Shown here one piece after another: positions 1-8,799 of a DNA stretch of 64,000 nucleotides. Every line of letters starts with the position of its first letter. Position 1 is the first letter of the stretch. The stretch covers positions 106,595-170,594 of the forward strand of contig JAEZJM010000017.1 in the NCBI GenBank assembly GCA_023415775.1. Direction: 5' to 3'. Under the pieces are notes generated by a model. That model was not told the origin of the DNA. It saw only the letters and a list, made by a program, of their open reading frames with translations, and ran no database searches. This DNA is from Bacillota bacterium (GTDB lineage: Bacteria; Bacillota; Negativicutes; Sporomusales; UBA7701). Position numbers and translations under genes: made by a program.

Positions 1-60
1 AGAATCCTAATACATTTTATGTAACCTCTTCCGCCCCTGTGCAAAAAATGGACTGTGCGC

Positions 61-179
61 AGGCCGTTCAGGGCCGCCAGATGCAAGGCGCACCGCAAGA
101 TGCGCTGCGACGCGTACTCGGAACGTACGCTAGCAAGCATCTGAGGAGCAACGCCGCAGATGGCGGTCATCAACGGCCT
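61..179. repeat. Intergenic hairpin element, family A copy 1
   Basis: The ends are perfect inverted repeats (AGGCCGTT at 61-68, AACGGCCT at 172-179). A second paired block lies inside them, and the middle carries a small hairpin GCGTAC/GTACGC around TCGGAAC. It is homologous to elements at 12660, 22010, 26956 and 50415. It overlaps the last codons of the minus-strand DUF523 gene by 10 bp, so on the minus strand it forms the start of that gene's 3' UTR. A run of six T follows on the minus strand (near 45-50), so this copy could also terminate transcription. Confidence 0.75.
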
Positions 180-661
180 GCCCCTGACTGTCCGAATAAA
201 TGCCGCAAGGTTTCATCATTCAAGTCAAGCTCCGTGTAGAGTGGGATTCCCAGCTTAGCTAGGGCGGCGGCGGCGACGCCGTGCCCTTCCCTGACGGTGC
301 GGGTGAAGCTGCCGTCGTAGATGGCGCCGACGCCGCAGGAGGGGCTGCGGGCTTTGAGGATGGCGGCGGCGATGGGGATGGCGCGGACGAGGGCGAGGGT
401 TTGCCGCGCACCGGACAGGAAGGCCGGGGTGAGGTCGGCGCCGTTCGCGCCGCGTATCTGGGCGCGGCCGGCGAGGATGTCTTCGCCGCTGCCGCCGACA
501 ATTTCGGCCGCCGGGCGGGGGGTGGGCAGGCCGCCGAGCTGTTCGGGGCAGACGGGCAGGCAGAGGCCGGCAGCGGCCGGGGCGGCGAGGGCGGAACAGA
601 GGTTGTGGCCGCCGTCGTAGCGGCAGGAGAGGCCGAGCAGGCAGGCGCTGACGAGGATCAT
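170..661 (-). CDS. DUF523 family protein (TudS-like putative desulfidase)
   Basis: The protein is 163 aa. It begins MILVSACLLG and shows the DUF523 hallmarks: SACLLGxxCRYDG at residues 5-17, a CPE motif near residue 38, and SPSCG near residue 106. In the characterised member TudS (thiouracil desulfidase) such cysteines hold a [4Fe-4S] cluster that removes sulfur from thiouracil. The exact substrate here is unknown. The chosen ATG at 661 overlaps the stop of the upstream alcohol dehydrogenase (ATGA), implying coupled translation. The frame stays open further upstream, but only as the antisense shadow of the dehydrogenase, so that extension is rejected. Confidence 0.85.
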   Translation of the reverse strand: MILVSACLLGLSCRYDGGHNLCSALAAPAAAGLCLPVCPEQLGGLPTPRPAAEIVGGSGEDILAGRAQIRGANGADLTPAFLSGARQTLALVRAIPIAAAILKARSPSCGVGAIYDGSFTRTVREGHGVAAAALAKLGIPLYTELDLNDETLRHLFGQSGAGR

Positions 662-1785
662 TGGTAGACGCGCCTTAAAAGGGCTTCCATTTCGGCGGGG
701 GTTACGGGAACGGGGTTGACGCGGGTGGCGCCGAGCATGGAGCCGGCGACGAGCTGGGGCAGGGCGGCGGTGAAGGTTTGTTCGGCGACGCCGGCGGCCC
801 GGAGGGAGGCGGGGATGCCCAAGGTGCTGTTGAGGGCGTGGATGGCGGCGACGAGGTCGGGGACGCCGCAGACGGCGGCGAGGCGTTTTATCTGACCGCT
901 GACCCAGGGGTCGCGGGCGTTGAATTCGAGGACGTGGGGCAGTAAGATGGCGTTGACGAGGCCGTGGCCGAGGTTCCAGAGGCCGCCGAGGGAGTGGGCG
1001 ATGCCGTGGGCGGCGCCGAGGCCGACGTTGCCGAAGGCGAGGCCGGCGAGGGACTGGAAGTGGTGGACTTTTTCGCGGCTGTCGATGGTTTTTTCGCGGT
1101 AGGAGAGGGGGAGGTATTCGAGGAGGCCGGCGGCGGCGCCGGCGGCCATGGGGCCGGTGAAGTCGTCGATGTTGCGGTTGATGTAGCATTCGAGGGCGTG
1201 GGTGAGGGCGTCCATGCCGGTTTCGGCGACGACGTTGGGCGGCATGGTTAGGGTAAGGTCGGCGTCGAGGATGGCGATGTCGGGGATGAAGGCGTTGGTG
1301 CGGAGACCGATTTTGAGGTTTTGGTCGTGGAAGGTGACGACGGCTACTTTGGTTACTTCGCTGCCGGTGCCGGAGGTGGAGGGGATGGCGACGAGCCGGA
1401 TGGCTTTGCGCGCGGCGGGCAGGGCGCCGGCGAGGGCGGCGGCGAAGTCGAGGTCGGGGTATTCGGTGAAGAGGGCCATGACTTTGGCGGCGTCGAGGGC
1501 CGAGCCGCCGCCTACGGCGACGACGAGGTCGGGGGCGAAGGGGCGCATGGCGGCTACGCCGGCGAGGACGGCGGCGGTGTCGGGGTTGGCGGGGACGCCG
1601 GCGTGGACGAGGGTGGCGCAGCCTTTGGCCTGGAGAAGTTTTTCTATTTTGGCGACGACGCCGTGTTTGAGCATGGAGGAGCCGCCGGTGACGATGACGG
1701 CGCGGTGGGCGGGGATGGTCGACAGGTGCTCGAGGGAGCCGTGGCCGAAGACGAGGGATTGGCCGCCGAGGATGTTTTCTTTCAT
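658..1785 (-). CDS. Iron-containing alcohol dehydrogenase
   Basis: A 375-aa member of the type III (Fe-ADH) family, which oxidises alcohols or reduces aldehydes with NAD(P). Visible motifs are the nucleotide-binding GGGSALDAAK near residue 92 and the metal-site pattern GMDALTHALE followed by HSLGGLWNLGHG, which supplies the Asp and His ligands. The length is typical. The start has a strong GGGAGG site. The stop overlaps the DUF523 start by 4 bp, so the two form an operon. Substrate cannot be read from sequence. Confidence 0.9.
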   Translation of the reverse strand: MKENILGGQSLVFGHGSLEHLSTIPAHRAVIVTGGSSMLKHGVVAKIEKLLQAKGCATLVHAGVPANPDTAAVLAGVAAMRPFAPDLVVAVGGGSALDAAKVMALFTEYPDLDFAAALAGALPAARKAIRLVAIPSTSGTGSEVTKVAVVTFHDQNLKIGLRTNAFIPDIAILDADLTLTMPPNVVAETGMDALTHALECYINRNIDDFTGPMAAGAAAGLLEYLPLSYREKTIDSREKVHHFQSLAGLAFGNVGLGAAHGIAHSLGGLWNLGHGLVNAILLPHVLEFNARDPWVSGQIKRLAAVCGVPDLVAAIHALNSTLGIPASLRAAGVAEQTFTAALPQLVAGSMLGATRVNPVPVTPAEMEALLRRVYQ

Positions 1786-1859
1786 GGTATTTTACCTCCC
1801 GATTGTTGCTTTTCCTGGTTATTCCACAATGCGGCGAGCAAATTCCTGCCGGCTACGGA

Positions 1860-1887
1860 AAAAGAAGCAGGCTGACCTGCTTCTTTT
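1860..1887 (-). terminator. Intrinsic terminator after adaAB
   Basis: A perfect 12-bp stem (AAAAGAAGCAGG paired with CCTGCTTCTTTT) around the loop CTGA, with a T-run on either strand. It lies between the adaB stop and the alcohol dehydrogenase start and separates the two minus-strand operons. Confidence 0.85.
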
Positions 1888-1909
1888 AATATGACCGGAG
1901 GAGATGGAT

Positions 1910-2391
<482 letters not shown>

Positions 2392-2404
<13 letters not shown>

Positions 2405-2964
2405 GGCGTTACCTCCCCTGTTTTGAGCCTGAGCCAGACGCGGGGCGAGAGGCCGGTGTGCGCGCGGAAGGCGGCGAAGAAGCGCGAGGGGGAACCGAAG
2501 CCGACGGCGTAGGCGACGCCGGCGCCGGTGAGGCCGCCAGCGAGGAGGGCCTCGGCTTTGCCGATGCGGATGGCGTGGAGGTATTCGCGCGGGGCTTTGC
2601 CGGTGTGGTGTTTGAAGAGCCGGGTGAGGTGGGAACGGCTGAGGCCGATGCGGCCGGGGAGCTCGCCGAGGATGGCGGGGTTGTCGTATTGGTTTTCGAG
2701 GAGGGAGCACGCTTCGCGGACGATGTCCTGGACGGGGGCGAGGAGGGCGTCTGGGCGGCAGCGCTTGCAGGGCCGGAAGCCCTGGGCGAGGGCGGCGGCG
2801 GCGGCGGTGAAGTAGACGGTGTTTTCGCGGCGCGGCGGGCGCGATTTGCAGGAGGGACGGCAGAAGATGCCGGTGGTTTTTACGCCGTAGCAGAAGCGGC
2901 CGTCGTAGCTCGGGTCGCTGGCGGCGACGGCTTGCCACATTGTATCTTCGGGGTAGGTGTTCAT
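2392..2964 (-). CDS. adaA: Ada methylphosphotriester-DNA methyltransferase / AraC-type activator
   Basis: A 190-aa protein. The N-terminal Ada zinc domain carries the four cysteines of the methyl-acceptor site (GIFCRPSCKSR and FRPCKRCRPD). It is followed by an AraC-type DNA-binding domain (GLSRSHLTRLFKHHTG; second helix-turn-helix near YAVGFGSPSRFFAAF). Family knowledge: methylation of the first cysteine by phosphotriesters in DNA turns the protein into an activator of its own operon. The frame is open upstream, but the ATG at 2964 starts the conserved homology (NTYPEDTMWQAV). It sits in an operon with adaB. Alkyl damage is the likely inducer. Confidence 0.93.
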
Positions 2965-3132
2965 GGCGCACCTCGCTTGGTTTGTCTGTTTATAGAATAC
3001 CATAAAGCGGCTGTTTTTTCGTCCCGGTTTGTGCTGTGTCATTCGCCCCGCCCGCAATGGCAGGCAGGATTTGCCACGCGATGGACAGAATAGCTGATAA
3101 TGAAGTCATTTTTTGCAGCTTTGGAGGACGAT

Positions 3133-4677
3133 ATGCGCAAGTTGATTATTACGGTTATGCTGGCGTGCTTTTGCCTGACGACGGCGACGGCGGCGGCGCA
3201 GACGATTGTTTTTGTGCCGTTCGACAATCGCCCGGTGAGCGTTGATTATGTGGTGGAGACGGCGAAGGCGGCGGGGGTGGAGATTGTGACGCCGCCGGCG
3301 GCGATGCTGGGGAGCCGGACGAGCCCCGGGGACCCGGATGCGCTGTGGGCGTGGCTGGCGGATAATATCCGCACGGCGGATGCGGCGGTGGTTTCGAGCG
3401 ATGCGCTGCTGTACGGCAGCCTGGTGGCGTCGCGCAGGCATCAGCTGCCGGAAGAGGTTATTACGGAGCGGCTCGACCGCTTTTATTCGCTGAAGCTGGC
3501 TAATCCGGGAACGCGGCTGTATGTGTTCGGGACGATTATGCGGACGCCGCAGGCGAGCGCAGGCGGGGTGGAACCGGATTATTACGAGGTGCACGGGCCG
3601 AGGATTTTCCGCCTGACGGCGCTTGCGGACAAGGCGGAGACGGCCGGGCTGACCCGCGGCGAGGAGGCCGAGCTGCACGCTCTTAGGCACGGGCTGCCTG
3701 AGGCGGTGCTGACGGACTGGTTTGCGAGGCGGGATAAAAATTTTGCGGCGAATGTGCGCCTGGTAGAGTATACGCGGAATGGGATTTTTGCGTTTTTCCT
3801 GCTGGGACGCGACGATTGTTCGCCTTTTTCGCAGTCGCATATGGAGTCGCGGATGATTGCGGCGGAGACGGTCGGGCTGCCGGCTTCGAAGTTCGCGACT
3901 TTTCCGGGCGCCGATCAGTTGGGGATGCTGATGATGGTGCGGGCGACGAACAACGCGGCGGTGCGTATCCCGCTTGTGCGGGTTTTTTATGCGCAGGGCG
4001 CGGGGCCGGATACGGTGCCTTCGTATGAGGATGTGCCGATCGGCCGGACGGTGAACGAGCATGTGGTGGCGGCCGGCGGGCTGCTGCTGACCGGCACGAA
4101 GCCCGATCTGGTGCTGGCGGTGAATACGCCTGAGGACGGGGTGACGCATGAGGCGAACAGTCCGTGGAACCGCGGACGGGTGACGGCGGCGGCGTATGTT
4201 TTCGCTGGCGAGGTGGCTGCTAGTGTCGCCAGGGGCGAACGGGTGGCGGTGGGGGATGTGGCGTTTGCGAATGGGGCGGATAATGCGCTGATGACCGAGC
4301 TTGCCCGCCGCGGGCTGCTTTTTAAGCTGGACGCGTATTCGGGCTGGAATACGGCGAGCAATACGTTGGGTTATGCGATCGGTCAGGGTCTGCTGGCGCC
4401 GCGGATGACAACGGCGGCGAAGGACCGCCTGCTGGCGACGCGGCTGCTGGACGACTGGGCGTATCAGGCGAATGTGCGCGGGGCGCTGGGGAAAGAGGTG
4501 CTTTACCCGGCCGGGGGCGATTGGTTTTACCTGAACGAGCTGGCCCCCCGCCTGACGGCGGAGGCGAACCGGCGGCTGAAGGCGTTCGCGGCGGCCAGAT
4601 TCCCGGCTTATCCTGTGGATAAACTGAAGGTGAGCTTTCCGTGGAACAGGATGTTTGAGGTGGATATCGATTTGTAG
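3133..4677 (+). CDS. DUF4127 family exported protein
   Basis: 514 aa from the ATG at 3133, chosen because GGAGG lies 6 bp upstream and the protein then opens with a good signal peptide (MRKLIITVMLACFCL...AAAQ). The mature part begins with the DUF4127 signature VPFDNRPV, and a second motif DALLYGSLVASR lies near residue 100. The family's function is unknown; members are usually single exported proteins of about 500 aa. It is transcribed alone, divergent from adaA and convergent with the DUF350 gene. No neighbour points to a role. Confidence 0.85.
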   Translation: MRKLIITVMLACFCLTTATAAAQTIVFVPFDNRPVSVDYVVETAKAAGVEIVTPPAAMLGSRTSPGDPDALWAWLADNIRTADAAVVSSDALLYGSLVASRRHQLPEEVITERLDRFYSLKLANPGTRLYVFGTIMRTPQASAGGVEPDYYEVHGPRIFRLTALADKAETAGLTRGEEAELHALRHGLPEAVLTDWFARRDKNFAANVRLVEYTRNGIFAFFLLGRDDCSPFSQSHMESRMIAAETVGLPASKFATFPGADQLGMLMMVRATNNAAVRIPLVRVFYAQGAGPDTVPSYEDVPIGRTVNEHVVAAGGLLLTGTKPDLVLAVNTPEDGVTHEANSPWNRGRVTAAAYVFAGEVAASVARGERVAVGDVAFANGADNALMTELARRGLLFKLDAYSGWNTASNTLGYAIGQGLLAPRMTTAAKDRLLATRLLDDWAYQANVRGALGKEVLYPAGGDWFYLNELAPRLTAEANRRLKAFAAARFPAYPVDKLKVSFPWNRMFEVDIDL

Positions 4678-4697
4678 CTCGGTTTTGCGATGCGAGA

Positions 4698-4726
4698 AGC
4701 GGCTGGCAGTGCGCCAGCCGCTTTTT
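4698..4726. terminator. Convergent intrinsic terminator
   Basis: A 10-bp stem AGCGGCTGGC/GCCAGCCGCT with a 5-nt loop, followed by TTTTT. It lies between the convergent DUF4127 and DUF350 genes. Confidence 0.85.
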
Positions 4727-4743
4727 GTTTGTGTGCGGGTTTT

Positions 4744-5178
4744 TTAGTAACTAATCAATGCCGCTAAGAGGAGGCCGGCTGATACGCTGAGGAAGGCGGA
4801 GAATATGCCGACGGCGATGTTGCCCTGGGGGATTTCTTTGACGACGGTGAAGGGGGTGATGAGTTCGAATATGTAGAAGACGACGACTTGGAAGATGATG
4901 CCGATGAGGCCCCAGATGACGAGGTCGGCGAAGTTGACGGCGTGGAAGACGGCCGAGGCGAGGACGAGCGACAGGCCGAGGATTTTGCCGCCGAGGTCGT
5001 AGGCGGCGGCTTGGGCGGCACAGGCTTTGCAGCGGTCGGCTTCGTCGCCGTCGGCGATGAGCCTGAGCTCTTTGTAGGGGGTGGTGAGCATGAAGAGGTA
5101 GATGCCTAGCCCCAGCAGGGGCAGCGAGACGCCGAGATAGCTTACGAAGTTGACGATGTTTGCCCATTGGCTACCCAA
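4744..5178 (-). CDS. DUF350 family membrane protein
   Basis: 144 aa with about four hydrophobic segments (YLGVSLPLLGLGIYLFML, LGLSLVLASAVFHAV, LVIWGLIGIIFQVVVFYIFEL and the C-terminal SAFLSVSAGLLLAALIS). This matches the DUF350 family (YjfL in E. coli). It starts at a TTG (5178) with AGGAGG 10 bp upstream; no in-frame ATG is available. It is the last gene of an operon with a glutathionylspermidine-synthase-like enzyme, a pairing also seen in the E. coli yjf cluster. Function is unknown; a membrane partner of the ATP-grasp-like enzyme is inferred from context. Confidence 0.85.
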   Translation of the reverse strand: MGSQWANIVNFVSYLGVSLPLLGLGIYLFMLTTPYKELRLIADGDEADRCKACAAQAAAYDLGGKILGLSLVLASAVFHAVNFADLVIWGLIGIIFQVVVFYIFELITPFTVVKEIPQGNIAVGIFSAFLSVSAGLLLAALISY

Positions 5179-5209
5179 TGTGATCAGCCTCCTTGTTGTT
5201 CGCCGTCAC

Positions 5210-6442
5210 TTAAGTGAGACGGACGGGGACGAAGTATGCCATGTCGTCGGTTATCAGCCCGCCCATGCGGGCGGCGACGGCGGACGGCACGCCGTTGACG
5301 ATGAAGGAGCCCCAGACGAGGCGCCCGGCTTTGGGGCCGGCGAGGGTGGGCAGTTCTACGGTTTCGAGGTCCTGGTATTGCTGGTAGATCATGGGCTGGT
5401 CCCAGTAGTGGGTCTCGCGGTCGCGGTCGATGACGGCGCCGTCGGGGGCGCAGATGGTTATGCCGCCGCCTTCGCGGCCGAGCACGGGTTTGGCGACGTG
5501 GGGGCTGCTGCCGACGAAGCGGTTTTCGTAGTAGGTGGGCAGCATGTGGGCGGCTATGGCGTCCTGCTCGGCGGCGGTGAAGAAGCCGCCGGCTTCGTGG
5601 AGCGACCAGACGAGGGCCTGGAGGGCTTTGCTCTGGGCGATGAGGGCGCCGGGGGGGTTGATGGCGGCCAGCCGCCTGCGGGCGATGAGGCTGAGGACGT
5701 GGGCGCCGGTGGGGTAGCCGTCGTCGTCGCGGTCGGCGGCGAGCAGGCCGAAGGGGTGGAGGCGGTACCAGAGGTCGATGTGCTCTAGGTCGCCGCCGGC
5801 GGGGGCGCAGAGGCTGTCGCCCCGGACGCGCAGGTCTTTGAGGGGGACGAAACGGCCGTGGAGGCCGGAGATTTTGAGGAGGTAGCGGGCGGTGCCGGCG
5901 TCTTCGGCGTGCCAGTCGAGGGCGCTGAAGGCGACATTATTCGTGGCGTAGCCGAGGGCGCGGTAGGTGTCGGCTGCCAGGCTGAAGGCGGCGGGCAGCA
6001 TGGCTTCGAGGCCGGCGTTGGGGTCGGCGGCGGCGTGACGGGCGCAGACGCGTCCGTTGACGTGGAAGGCTTCGACGACGCCGCCGGGGGTGTCGCTGTT
6101 GAATTCAAGCAGTTTCCAGCCGGCCGGGGTGCGGGCGAAGTCGAACCGGCCGATGAGGGTGGCGGCGTCGGGGAGGACGGCCAGGCGCGCGGCGTCATGG
6201 GCGGCGGCCGGGATGCCGAGCTCGGCGAGGAGTTCGGCCGGTCCGGCCTGGACGACGCCGACGGTGCGGGCGAAGACGCGCCCGAGGACGGCGGTGGCGG
6301 CGCGGAGGTCGGCCAGTTCGCGGGCGCCGATGGCGTGGGGCACGGCGAGGGCGTATTCCTGGCCGTACAGCCAGTCCCAGGTGAAAGTGCCCTCGGCCCT
6401 GAGAGGCCGGTAGATTTCTTCCCGGACGGCCGCGTAGTCCAT
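5210..6442 (-). CDS. Glutathionylspermidine synthase-like ATP-grasp enzyme
   Basis: 410 aa, matching the synthetase half of glutathionylspermidine synthase (GSP_synth family): substrate and ATP-site motif KLLEFNSDTPGGVVEAF near residue 110 and the nucleotide-binding PVLGREGGGITI near residue 320. There is no amidase domain. Homologues in bacteria without glutathionylspermidine are thought to ligate amines to peptides, but the real substrate is unknown. The ATG at 6442 overlaps the stop of the preceding lipoprotein gene (TGATG). It sits in an operon with a lipoprotein and DUF350, as in E. coli yjfC-yjfM-yjfL, suggesting an envelope-related role. Confidence 0.85.
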   Translation of the reverse strand: MDYAAVREEIYRPLRAEGTFTWDWLYGQEYALAVPHAIGARELADLRAATAVLGRVFARTVGVVQAGPAELLAELGIPAAAHDAARLAVLPDAATLIGRFDFARTPAGWKLLEFNSDTPGGVVEAFHVNGRVCARHAAADPNAGLEAMLPAAFSLAADTYRALGYATNNVAFSALDWHAEDAGTARYLLKISGLHGRFVPLKDLRVRGDSLCAPAGGDLEHIDLWYRLHPFGLLAADRDDDGYPTGAHVLSLIARRRLAAINPPGALIAQSKALQALVWSLHEAGGFFTAAEQDAIAAHMLPTYYENRFVGSSPHVAKPVLGREGGGITICAPDGAVIDRDRETHYWDQPMIYQQYQDLETVELPTLAGPKAGRLVWGSFIVNGVPSAVAARMGGLITDDMAYFVPVRLT

Positions 6443-6777
6443 CAGCCGCCGCCGCCGACGCTGCTGCCGCCGATGCCGCCGTGGGCGGACTTGCCGCTTG
6501 TTATGGTGGCCCCTTGGCCGGTGGACGGGGCGGATTGGCCGGGGGTGGCGACGCCGGAGCGGGTGCCGCCGAAGAAGAAGGGGGCGCCGTAAAAGCCGGA
6601 GCCGCCGGCGCGTGCCGGCATCTGCTCGCCGTCCTCGTCGCAGTAGCCGTCGTTGTTGCGGTCGACGTGGGTGTGGCCGGGACGGTCCTGGCCACCGGCG
6701 GAGCAGCCGGCGGTGACGGTGAGGAGGGCAGCCATGAAGAGGCCGAGCAGTTTTGCGGTTTTGTCGGTGCGTTCCAC
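6442..6777 (-). CDS. Small glycine-rich lipoprotein
   Basis: 111 aa beginning at a GTG with AGGAGGG 7 bp upstream. A hydrophobic signal ends in a lipobox-like TVTAGC (Cys near residue 25), so it is probably lipid anchored. The mature part contains an EF-hand or dockerin-like calcium loop, DRNNDGYCDED, and ends in Gly/Ser-rich sequence SVGGGG. The stop overlaps the synthetase start by one base. Position and composition parallel the YjfM/DUF1190 lipoprotein of the E. coli yjf operon, but I see no clear homology. The role is unknown. Confidence 0.75.
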   Translation of the reverse strand: MERTDKTAKLLGLFMAALLTVTAGCSAGGQDRPGHTHVDRNNDGYCDEDGEQMPARAGGSGFYGAPFFFGGTRSGVATPGQSAPSTGQGATITSGKSAHGGIGGSSVGGGG

Positions 6778-6789
6778 GGCGATCCCTCC

Positions 6790-7230
6790 TTACATTTTAT
6801 GGGCGTAATAGATATAGACCTTACGGTCTTCGTCGAGGACGGTCATTGTTTTCTGCCATTCGTCGCCCAGCCAGTAGAAGTAGTCGCTGCCGAGGCAGAG
6901 GACGACGTCGACGGGGTCGGTGAACTGGCGCGCTTCGATGAGCAGGCCGGGGGTTTCGCTGTGCGCGTCCCGGCGGATCTCCACTCTCACGCCGCGGTCG
7001 GCGGGCGGCTGGGCGGCCGCCGCGGGGGCGGCCGGTCCTTCCTCCCGGAGGTAGATGACGTAGGTCAGGGGTTCGCTGGCGGTCGAGGTGCGTTCGTATA
7101 CTTTGCCGTCTTTGATGAGTTTGTCGCACAGGAAGCGGGCGGCGATTTCGCCGCCGCCGATGGCGTCGTAGGAGAAGAGGACGGGAAAGTCGGCAGGCTC
7201 GTCGAGCAGGCGGTATTCGAGGTTGGCCAA
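6790..7230 (-). CDS. Conserved hypothetical protein, first gene of the synthetase/DUF350 operon
   Basis: 146 aa, soluble, starting at TTG 7230 with AGGAGG 6 bp upstream. No recognised domain. The N-terminal part (FLCDKLIKDGKVYERTSTA) and C-terminal part (GSDYFYWLGDEWQKTMTVLDED) are separated by an Ala/Pro-rich linker near residues 66-78. It lies 12 bp upstream of the lipoprotein gene and reads in the same direction, so it is probably co-transcribed. I infer only that it serves the same envelope pathway. Confidence 0.7.
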   Translation of the reverse strand: MANLEYRLLDEPADFPVLFSYDAIGGGEIAARFLCDKLIKDGKVYERTSTASEPLTYVIYLREEGPAAPAAAAQPPADRGVRVEIRRDAHSETPGLLIEARQFTDPVDVVLCLGSDYFYWLGDEWQKTMTVLDEDRKVYIYYAHKM

Positions 7231-7297
7231 GGTTATCCTCCTATGCCCTGTTGTGGTGCTATTTTACCACGGAGCAGGTGTTTACGGCGATGGTTTT

Positions 7298-8416
7298 TTA
7301 CGCCAGGGGCGTCCGCAGGCGGACGTTGCCCCGCATGTCGACCGCAATGGCGCATTCCGTTTGACCCCGGCGGTGGCCGACGAGCCAGCTGGTCATGTTG
7401 GCGGCGGCGCAGGCATGGTTGGGGATGACGGCGATTTTGTCGCCGACGGCGAGGCTGGTGTCGCCGGTTACGGCGACCCGGCCGACTTCTTCCGACAGGC
7501 CGGCGACGGTTAGTTCGGGGTGACCGGCGACGAGGCCGTAGCCGGGAAGCAGCGAACTGCCGTGGGCTCCTTTGTCGAGGCCGAGGCATTTGCTGCCGGC
7601 GTCGATGATGAAGGTGTCGGGGCGGGGCCGCGACAGCACGGTGGCGAGGACGGCGAGGGCGCAGCGCTCTTGGGGGACGACGCCGAGCGCGACTTGGGTG
7701 TTGTCGTAGAAGACGTAGTTGCCGGGCCGGAGGACGGTGACGACGCCGCTGGCGGCGGCCAGGGAGGCGGTCGGGGTGCTGCCGGTGGCGACGATGTCTA
7801 CGGGATAGCCGTGGGAGAGGAGGACATCCCTGGCCTGGGCGAGGGCGGCGATTTCGTCCGCGGCGGCGGCTGCGACGCCGTCTTTGCCGCTGGCGCCGTA
7901 TACCTGGCCGGGGTGGGTGGCCACGCCTCTGAGTTTGAGCTTTTTATAGCCGGACAGGGCGGCGGCGAGTTCGGCCGCCTGTGCGGGCGGCACGCCGAAG
8001 CGGTGCAGGCCGCTGTCGATGATGATGAGGTAGCCGAGGTCGGGGCCGTCGGCGGGCTGGGCCGCCGCAAGGGCGCGGGCGGCGGCGACGCCGTCGAGGC
8101 TGACGGTGACGCGGGCCTGGCGGGCCAGGGCGAGCGCGCGGTCTAGGTTGGCGCGGCCGGCGACCGGGTAGGCGAGCATGAGGTCGGTGAAGCCGGCGGC
8201 GGCAAGCTGCTCGGCTTCGTCGAGTGTGCCGGTCAGGAAGCCGGCCGCGCCCGCGTCCTTCTGCCAGCGGGCGATGGCGGTGCTTTTATGGGTTTTGACC
8301 ATCGGCCAGAGCTGTACCCCCGTCTGTTCACACATGGCCGCCATGGCGCGGAGGTTGGCTTCGAAGATGTCGAGGTCGAGCAGAAAGCTCGGGGTGGCGA
8401 GGTCGTTGATGTTCAT
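7298..8416 (-). CDS. PLP-dependent D-threonine aldolase / D-serine dehydratase-like protein
   Basis: 372 aa of fold-type III. The N-terminal alanine-racemase-like barrel contains the PLP lysine in MVKTHKS (near residue 43), and the C-terminal domain contains the metal-ligand pair in IPNHACAAANM (His and Cys), as in D-threonine aldolases and eukaryotic-type D-serine dehydratases. Family knowledge: such enzymes cleave or dehydrate D-3-hydroxy-amino acids with PLP and a divalent metal. An upstream in-frame GTG (8425) lies inside the GAGGTG ribosome site, so the ATG at 8416 is preferred. It is a single gene with its own AT-rich promoter region. Confidence 0.87.
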   Translation of the reverse strand: MNINDLATPSFLLDLDIFEANLRAMAAMCEQTGVQLWPMVKTHKSTAIARWQKDAGAAGFLTGTLDEAEQLAAAGFTDLMLAYPVAGRANLDRALALARQARVTVSLDGVAAARALAAAQPADGPDLGYLIIIDSGLHRFGVPPAQAAELAAALSGYKKLKLRGVATHPGQVYGASGKDGVAAAAADEIAALAQARDVLLSHGYPVDIVATGSTPTASLAAASGVVTVLRPGNYVFYDNTQVALGVVPQERCALAVLATVLSRPRPDTFIIDAGSKCLGLDKGAHGSSLLPGYGLVAGHPELTVAGLSEEVGRVAVTGDTSLAVGDKIAVIPNHACAAANMTSWLVGHRRGQTECAIAVDMRGNVRLRTPLA

Positions 8417-8799
8417 GGGCGACACCTCACATTATTATGGGCTGTTAATTGGGGATAAATTCCACATAGCCTCTCTGTTTACCTTTATAACGGCGCGGTT
8501 TATAGCGTACGGCTTTAGGATATTCATATTATTGTATATATTGTAATTACAGTTATTATAATATTTATTTTGTTTTCCCGGCAGGCGGATGCCGATTGGG
8601 CGGGCTTTGCCAGCCGCCGGCGGTCGGCCTTCCTCCCTTCCCCGGCTTTCGCCGGGCGTCGCGGATGAAGGGCCGCAAAATGCGGCAGGCCTTCCGGACG
8701 GCCGATTTTTCCGGCCGTCTGGAAGGCCCCAGGAAGGGCGAATATGTGCGTCTGAGAACGAATACCTTAACGGCGATTTCCGGTGCCTTTGAGAGGCTC
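8417..8799. other. Intergenic region with AT-rich promoter tract and strong hairpins
   Basis: No gene is seen. The half next to the PLP enzyme (about 8440-8580) is AT-rich and probably carries its promoter, though no convincing -35/-10 pair stands out. The other half is GC-rich and holds a perfect long hairpin at 8688-8728 (GGCCTTCC..GGACGGCCG paired across ATTTTTC), flanked by smaller hairpins. This probably ends transcription of the dehydrogenase gene at 8800. Confidence 0.6.

Noticed and set aside
61..179. Family A elements as integron attC sites, because of GTT and AAC at the arm ends.
   Set aside because: The order is GTT...AAC, opposite to the attC RYYYAAC...GTTRRRY arrangement, and there is no integrase gene nearby.
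39..239. A 66-codon frame inside the first family A element.
   Set aside because: It follows the repeat rather than a gene; the other copies do not keep the frame open.
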